Shown here: piece after piece, positions 59,695 through 64,000 of the stretch
Layout: every line of letters starts with the position of its first letter
Position numbering within the stretch: position 1 is the first letter of the stretch
Assembly: GCA_002413355.1 (NCBI GenBank)
Contig: DHWV01000112.1
Location: 1,373-65,372 of the forward strand
Length of the DNA stretch: 64,000 nt
Direction: 5' to 3'
From: Desulfobulbaceae bacterium UBA5173
Lineage (GTDB): Bacteria; Desulfobacterota; Desulfobulbia; Desulfobulbales; Desulfobulbaceae
Made by a program: the position numbers and the translations under genes
The notes under the pieces: model-generated
Databases searched by the model: none
What the model saw: only the letters and a program-made list of their open reading frames with translations
What the model was told of the DNA's origin: nothing

Positions 59695-59905
59695 ATCCCT
59701 GACAGGGTGTTCTGGGCGAATCTGCCCGGACACAATGGGAAATCCGGTCAGCCGCGTTGCGGTGAATCCGGTGCTGCCCCCGCAACGGTGGGCGCGTCCT
59801 GCTCTCCGCCATCATGCCACTGGCCTTCACGGCTGGGAAGGCGGCGGAAGCGGGGTTTCTGCGGAAGCCCCAGCGCGCAAGCCCGGAAACCTGCCCTGCC
59901 AGTTT
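59695..59905 (+). promoter_or_regulatory. Cobalamin riboswitch
   Basis: The conserved parts of the adenosylcobalamin aptamer appear in order: GGGAAATCCGG, GGTGAATCCGGTGCTG, CCCCCGCAACGGTG, GCCACTGG and GGGAAGGCGG, then the B12 box AAGCCCGGAAACCTGCC at about 59879-59895. It precedes the CbiM-like permease and should lower its expression when cobalamin is plentiful. Confidence 0.93.
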
Positions 59906-59947
59906 TGGCTTGAACATGCTGCGGCGGGCGGCAGGACGAGTTCAAGA

Positions 59948-59993
59948 TGACGCGGCGGGGACACCACCTGCCGTCTCTGCTGCGTCATTTTTC
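59948..59993 (+). terminator. Intrinsic terminator of the riboswitch expression platform
   Basis: The outer stem TGACGC/GCGTCA encloses a GC-rich inner part and is followed by TTTTT (59988-59992). It lies about 120 bases before the ATG of the regulated gene, which fits transcription attenuation by the B12 aptamer. Confidence 0.75.
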
Positions 59994-60115
59994 TCTCTCC
60001 CTCCCCCCTTCCCTGCGCCGCCGCCTCTGTTTCAGCCTTGTGACATGTTCGCATTTCCGCTGTGCCATAACGGCGCGGCCTGCTCATCTCACCTTGCTGC
60101 ACGAGGAGGAACATC

Positions 60116-60766
60116 ATGCACATCGAACCCGGTTTTATCGCCCCAGCCAAGCTGGTCTTGGCCAACGCATCCGCCGCCGCTCTGCTGACCGGCCACCTGA
60201 AGGGGTTCTTCCGCGCCCCTGCCCTGCTGCTGCGCACCCTGCTGGCAGCCGTCTTCTTCTCGCTCTTCATGGAGTCCTTCCATATGCCGGTTGGCCCGTC
60301 CGAGCTGCATTTTGTCGGGGCCATGGCCATCTATGTGACCTTAGGCTATCTACCGACCATGTTCGGCTTCGCCCTCGGCCTGCTCCTGCAAGGGCTGCTC
60401 TTTGAGCCGCAGGATCTTGTTCATCTGGCAGTCAACAGCCTTTCGCTGATCGTGCCGCTGATGGCCGTGCATCACAGCATCGGTAAACGGCTGGCCGAAG
60501 GCCGTCGCACGCTGAACTGGCAGGAAATTGTCCGGCTGGACGCGCTCTACTACAGCGGCGTGACCCTGATGGTCGGCTTCTGGCTGATGGTCGGCGAAGT
60601 GGAGACACCGCTCGTTGCATGGGCGAAGTTCGCCGCCTCATACTCTGCCTTGGTGCTGATTGAGCCGGTCGTGACCATGATCGCTGTGCGCCTGCTCAAA
60701 CGCTGGCAGGATCACCAGCTGGTTGACCGCTGCTTCAACATCCGCGCCGTGCGGCTGGCCGCATAA
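60116..60766 (+). CDS. CbiM-like energy-coupling factor permease (cobalt or cobalamin related)
   Basis: The 216-residue membrane protein begins MHIEPGFI, the metal-binding-type N-terminus of CbiM proteins, where His2 coordinates cobalt. It has six hydrophobic segments including FVGAMAIYVTLGYLPTMFGF and LLLQGLLF. CbiM is the substrate-specific part of cobalt ECF importers. No cbiQ or cbiO gene is adjacent, so it either shares an energising module encoded elsewhere or works alone. The B12 riboswitch upstream links it to cobalt supply for cobalamin. A GAGGAGG ribosome site precedes the ATG. Confidence 0.86.
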   Translation: MHIEPGFIAPAKLVLANASAAALLTGHLKGFFRAPALLLRTLLAAVFFSLFMESFHMPVGPSELHFVGAMAIYVTLGYLPTMFGFALGLLLQGLLFEPQDLVHLAVNSLSLIVPLMAVHHSIGKRLAEGRRTLNWQEIVRLDALYYSGVTLMVGFWLMVGEVETPLVAWAKFAASYSALVLIEPVVTMIAVRLLKRWQDHQLVDRCFNIRAVRLAA

Positions 60767-60773
60767 CACGCAA

Positions 60774-60812
60774 GGGGGCGGCACGATGTGCCGCCTCCCC
60801 CTCTTTGCTTTT
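60774..60812 (+). terminator. Intrinsic terminator after the CbiM-like gene
   Basis: GGGGGCGGCAC pairs with GTGCCGCCTCCCC, with one bulge, followed by a T-rich stretch. It sits in the 50-base gap between this gene and the convergent DHH-CBS-CCA gene. Confidence 0.75.
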
Positions 60813-60816
60813 CCCA

Positions 60817-63522
60817 TTACGCAGAAGCAAAAGAATCTCCGCCCTTGCCTGCCAGTCTCAGAGCAAAGGTAACCGCATCCTCCTTGCTGCTGATTTCCCC
60901 GTCCAGTTGGGCCTCGATGATCTGATTGAGCAGTGGACGGAACAGCGGCCCAGGCTGCAAGCCCAGCTCCAGCAAATCCTGGCCGGTGAGCAGCGGGCGG
61001 ACATCGCGGAGGTTGGTGACATAGCGCGAGACCGCCTGCTGGATGTGCTTCTTGCGGGCAATCACCATTATAACAAGCAGAGCCTCATTGTCCAAGCCAC
61101 GCAGCAGCCAATAGATTTCGCTGGGCCGCAGAGACGGGCGGCGCATCATTTCGTTGGCGGCCAGCTCAGCCAGCCGCTTGCGCTCAATCAGCAGCCTGCG
61201 GGCGGTGGGCGGTACTTCAAAGCGATCGCAAAAGCGGCGCAGCTCCAGTTCCCGCGAGCGGCTAAACAGGGCAAGCAGACGCACCGCCCAGCACTCGCAC
61301 GCCTTTTTCTCCTCCGGCAAATAAAGCAACCGCAGCCATGAAATAGCCTTTTCCGCTTGGGTCATGAGATGAACAAAGCGGCGGTCTATTTTCAGGTTAG
61401 GGCGCAGCTCAGGCCAGAGGCGGGTGAACAGGCCAAAGCTCTCCATGCGCCGCAGTGCGGACAGCGGATTATCCTCAGAAAATAGTAGCCTGATCTCATT
61501 GAAAAAGCGCAGGCCGTTGAGTTTTTCCGTAGGGTGCATCTGCACCGCGCTGCGGATCAGCTTCTCCGAGTGGCGACAGACGCGAAAATCCAAGCGCAGC
61601 TCAAAGCGCACTGCCCGGAAAATGCGGGTCGGATCTTCAACAAAGCTAAGGTTATGGAGGACGCGTAGCTGCCGTTCTTTCAGGTCGTTTTGCGAGCTGA
61701 AGTAATCCACCAGTAGGCCGAATCGGTCGGGATTGAGATGCACGGCCATGGCATTGACCGTGAAATCACGGCGAAAAAGGTCGAGCTTCAGCGAGCTTTT
61801 CTCCACCACCGGCAGAGCCGCCGGTTCAGCGTAGTATTCCAAACGGGCGGTGGCCACGTCCACCCGCTGACTGTCCGGCAGAATGACCGTGGCTGTGGCA
61901 AATTTCTCGTGCGTGCGTACCGTTGCCTGTTTGCGCCCGGCAAAGGCTTGCGCGAACTGAATGCCGTCGCCTTCAATCACCACGTCAATGTCGAGATTGC
62001 GGGTTTGCAGGAGCAGATCGCGGACAAAGCCGCCTACCGCATAAGCCCGCATTCCTAAATCCTGCGCGGTTTCGCCCAGTTCGCGCAGCAGGATAATCAG
62101 CTCGCGGCCCAGCGTTTCCACCATCAGCTTGGTGATCGTGCGGCTGCGCTCCGCCGACGGATGCTCGTCCTCGCGGAGCAGGCTTTGCGGCTGCCGGGCG
62201 GGATCATGGGCCAGCAGATTGAGCAGGTCGGTACGCGTAACCACCCCGCAGAGCCATTCATCGCCGTTTTCTTGGCGGACAATCGGAATCAGCCGCTGCC
62301 TGCGGGTGATGATCAACTCCTGAATCTCGGCCTGCGTCCCGCTTTCCGGCAGTGTGGCGATGTCCGTGCTCATGAAGTCGCTCACCGGCGCATGGCCAAG
62401 CTGGTGGGCAATGGCCTTTTCTGTGGTCCGCCGGGAGATCAGACCGAGCAGCCCGCGTGGCCGCCTGCGGTCGGTGCAGTCGCGTACCACCGGCAGCATG
62501 GTGATGTTGTAGCGGGTGAGCACGCTGCTGGCCTCGGCGCAGCTCATCTCCGGCGTGACGGCCAGCACCGGCGCGGACATCAGTTCGCCTGCCATTGCCT
62601 TGGGCCGGACGTGGCGATAAAGCTGCTGCAACAGTTCCTCTTCGGCCTCGAAAATGCTTTTGTCAGCAATCACCGCTGAAGCCGCCGCCGCATGGCCGCC
62701 GCCGCCGAAGGCGCGGGCAATCTCCCCAGCGTTCACCTCCGCGATGCGGCTGCGGCAGATCAGGTACAAGCGGTCGTCCATGCTGACCAAGGCAAAGACC
62801 GCGTCCAGATTCTCCATCACCATCATCCGTCGGACAAGCACGGAAAAATCATCGACATAGCCGGGCAGACTCAGGCGGCTGATCGTCACTGGCACGGACT
62901 GGATGACATAGACCGAGGAATTTTTCAGGAGCTGGCTGAGGAGCGCGACCTGCCCGGCGGACAGCTCGCGGCTGACAAAATGGTTGATCAGTTCCAGTTT
63001 AGCCCCCTGCTCCAGCAGCCAAGCGGCGGCGCGGAGATCGGCGGGCGTGGTGCCCGCATAAAGGAAGGAGCCGGTATCCTCGTGGATGCCGATGCTCATC
63101 AGCGTGGCCTCGTCTGCGGTCAGGCTGAGGCCACGCTCCTGCAAGAGGCGGGTGAAAATGGTGGTTGTCGAGCCAACCAGCTCCACCACTTCGAGCGTGC
63201 CGCGCAGATCGCCGGGCGCATCCGGGTGATGGTCGTAGAGGTGGATTTCAAGGCCGGGATTGCTGAGGCAGTCTTGGAGCTTGTCGATGCGGTCGCCCTG
63301 GCGGGTGTCCACAACAATTAGGCGGGAGACTTCAGAGAGATCAATCGTCTTGAGCTTCTGAAAACCGTAGAGATTGCGCAGGTCAGCGGAGAGGTACGCC
63401 GTCAGCCGCCGCTCGGCAGAACCAGCAAAGACCAAGACAGCACCCGGATAGAGCTTCCGGGCCGCAATCATGGAGGCGAGGCCGTCAAAATCGGCGTTGA
63501 CGTGGGTGGTGATGATATCCAT
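60817..63522 (-). CDS. DHH-CBS-CCA tRNA nucleotidyltransferase fusion
   Basis: The product has about 900 residues. An N-terminal DHH/DHHA1 phosphoesterase part (residues 1-300) shows HVNADFDGLASM, LYDHHPDAP and AFGGGGHAAAAS. Two CBS domains follow (about 310-450; MSAPVLAVTPEMSCAEA and MSTDIATLPESGTQAE). The C-terminal half is a class II CCA-adding/poly(A)-polymerase-type transferase with AVGGFVRDLLLQTRNLDIDVVIEG. This fusion is known in Desulfobacterota and Geobacter relatives. It probably adds or repairs tRNA CCA ends; the DHH part may degrade nano-RNA or a nucleotide signal and the CBS pair may sense adenine nucleotides. The ATG at 63522 starts the DHH motif; 63531 is also possible. Confidence 0.93.
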   Translation of the reverse strand: MDIITTHVNADFDGLASMIAARKLYPGAVLVFAGSAERRLTAYLSADLRNLYGFQKLKTIDLSEVSRLIVVDTRQGDRIDKLQDCLSNPGLEIHLYDHHPDAPGDLRGTLEVVELVGSTTTIFTRLLQERGLSLTADEATLMSIGIHEDTGSFLYAGTTPADLRAAAWLLEQGAKLELINHFVSRELSAGQVALLSQLLKNSSVYVIQSVPVTISRLSLPGYVDDFSVLVRRMMVMENLDAVFALVSMDDRLYLICRSRIAEVNAGEIARAFGGGGHAAAASAVIADKSIFEAEEELLQQLYRHVRPKAMAGELMSAPVLAVTPEMSCAEASSVLTRYNITMLPVVRDCTDRRRPRGLLGLISRRTTEKAIAHQLGHAPVSDFMSTDIATLPESGTQAEIQELIITRRQRLIPIVRQENGDEWLCGVVTRTDLLNLLAHDPARQPQSLLREDEHPSAERSRTITKLMVETLGRELIILLRELGETAQDLGMRAYAVGGFVRDLLLQTRNLDIDVVIEGDGIQFAQAFAGRKQATVRTHEKFATATVILPDSQRVDVATARLEYYAEPAALPVVEKSSLKLDLFRRDFTVNAMAVHLNPDRFGLLVDYFSSQNDLKERQLRVLHNLSFVEDPTRIFRAVRFELRLDFRVCRHSEKLIRSAVQMHPTEKLNGLRFFNEIRLLFSEDNPLSALRRMESFGLFTRLWPELRPNLKIDRRFVHLMTQAEKAISWLRLLYLPEEKKACECWAVRLLALFSRSRELELRRFCDRFEVPPTARRLLIERKRLAELAANEMMRRPSLRPSEIYWLLRGLDNEALLVIMVIARKKHIQQAVSRYVTNLRDVRPLLTGQDLLELGLQPGPLFRPLLNQIIEAQLDGEISSKEDAVTFALRLAGKGGDSFASA

Positions 63523-63562
63523 GCCGCCCACTGTACCCGATTTGGCAGGGCGGGGGAAGGGA

Positions 63563-63589
63563 AGGCGGGGATATTCTCCCCGCCTGTTT
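63563..63589 (+). terminator. Terminator-like hairpin upstream of the DHH-CBS-CCA gene
   Basis: A 9-bp stem AGGCGGGGA/TCCCCGCCT (63563-63585) is followed by GTTTT on the plus strand. No plus-strand gene ends here, so it may act as an insulator or mark a lost gene. Confidence 0.4.
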
Positions 63590-63612
63590 TGCAGTCAGCC
63601 TGTCACTTCCTG

Positions 63613-63846
63613 ATGAAAGATGCGCTGGCTATAACTGTTACCGATCAGGCCGATATGAATACTTTTTTTTATTGACAGGATGATGAAGAGCCTGTAAATT
63701 TTAATGCTTTCATTGAAGCAGCACTACAAGCAATGAAAACGCTGCTTCAGTTCCTTGCCGCCTTTTCTTGGGCCGCAAAACCGAACGAGAATAAGGCGAG
63801 GCGGACATGTGGGGTTCGTTCCGCTCACCCGCAACCTACGAGCTGA
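63613..63846 (+). pseudogene. Possible gene remnant with one in-frame TGA
   Basis: A plus-strand frame runs MKDALAITVTDQADMNTFFY, then TGA at 63673, then continues open in the same frame with QDDEEPVNFNAFIEAALQAM and ends at 63846. The composition looks coding but no ribosome site or family is recognised. A 9-bp inverted repeat (TGAAGCAGC at 63714, GCTGCTTCA at 63741) and a TTGACA-17-TAAATT pair (63672-63700) overlap it. A decayed gene is most likely. Confidence 0.3.
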
Positions 63847-63847
63847 C

Positions 63848-64000
63848 AAACAGCATAGGGTTTGCCTTCCAAACAGCATGGGTTTTGCCTCTCAAAAGGC
63901 ATAGGGTTTGCCTTCCAAAAGGCGTAGGTTTTGCGAATCAAAATGGCTCCATTTCACATTCCAAAATGGAGCCATTTTGATATGCAGAATGGAGCCATTT
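63848..64000. repeat. 23-bp-period palindromic repeat array (runs off the right edge)
   Basis: Units start at 63848, 63871, 63894, 63917 and 63940, each 23 bases long, with consensus AAAAGGCATAGGGTTTGCCTT plus CC. Arms AAGGCA/TGCCTT make each unit a small imperfect palindrome. From 63940 the core changes to the palindrome AAATGGCTCCATTT and its inverse AAATGGAGCCATTT, seen three times before the window ends. Confidence 0.85.

Noticed and set aside
63848..64000. CRISPR-like array
   Set aside because: The 23-base units are contiguous with no unique spacers, and no cas gene is nearby.
1..64000. tRNA, rRNA or tmRNA genes
   Set aside because: No cloverleaf pattern or rRNA core was noticed in any intergenic gap; this was by eye only.

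Overview
The window is a bacterial chromosome segment of moderate to high GC, densely coded on both strands. Its gene content points to a Desulfobacterota relative, most likely in the Desulfobulbales: a DHH-CBS-CCA-transferase fusion, a UPF0280 protein, a YedE/DUF3343 selenium-sulfur gene set, a GlcF/LutA-like iron-sulfur protein and several TPR proteins. Short palindromic repeats and broken toxin-antitoxin genes would fit a cable-bacterium-like genome, but that is inference, because no diagnostic marker such as 16S rRNA or dsr is present.

Region 1 (1-7.5 kb, all minus strand): the 5' part of ahcY, then mnmG, a secreted repeat protein, and a compact radical-SAM RiPP locus. In transcription order the locus is: PqqD-like chaperone, precursor peptide 1 (52 aa), radical SAM/SPASM enzyme, precursor peptide 2 (55 aa, too short for a normal ORF cutoff and read here directly from the minus strand), a 119-bp MITE-like insertion, an HprK-like P-loop protein and an S26B/SipW-like peptidase. 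Both precursors share the leader pattern Y-x-K-P-x3-A-V-x-L-x-A-D-Q and have different two-cysteine cores. This is the best candidate for an undescribed system.

Region 2 (7.5-19.5 kb): one giant secreted protein of about 3,970 residues with a cell-surface-like N-terminus, cadherin-like repeats, eleven SdrD-B-type calcium-binding repeats and a C-terminal C25 (gingipain-type) protease domain with a visible His/Cys pair. It ends just upstream of the RiPP locus on the same strand.

Region 3 (19.7-31.4 kb): housekeeping and envelope genes, namely an iron-sulfur oxidoreductase subunit, sugar nucleotidyltransferases, rfbA/rfbD, a NitT/TauT-type ABC permease and ATPase flanking a DoxX gene, ornithine/lysine decarboxylase, and a PAS-GGDEF-EAL protein.

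Region 4 (31.4-40.3 kb): palindromic repeats, a TPR gene split by a 71-bp tandem duplication, pepN, a methionine/glutamine-rich secreted protein with four near-identical repeats, a Wzz-like protein and an SLC13-type transporter.

Region 5 (40.4-52.2 kb): a six-gene envelope operon (two orphan solute-binding-like proteins, a beta-helix protein, two TPR proteins, YedE) that probably once continued into DUF3343 and a ribokinase-fold protein. It is interrupted by an AT-richer island carrying a PIN-domain pair and a decayed copy of the yedE 3' end. A hicBA pair fused by deletion to a truncated dgkA, a universal stress protein, a JAB/MPN-like protein, a GDH-family dehydrogenase and a brnTA pair follow.

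Region 6 (52.3-64 kb): HI0933-type flavoprotein-tamA-tamB operon, a cobalamin riboswitch with promoter and terminator controlling a CbiM-like permease, the DHH-CBS-CCA fusion, and a 23-bp-period palindromic array that runs off the right edge.
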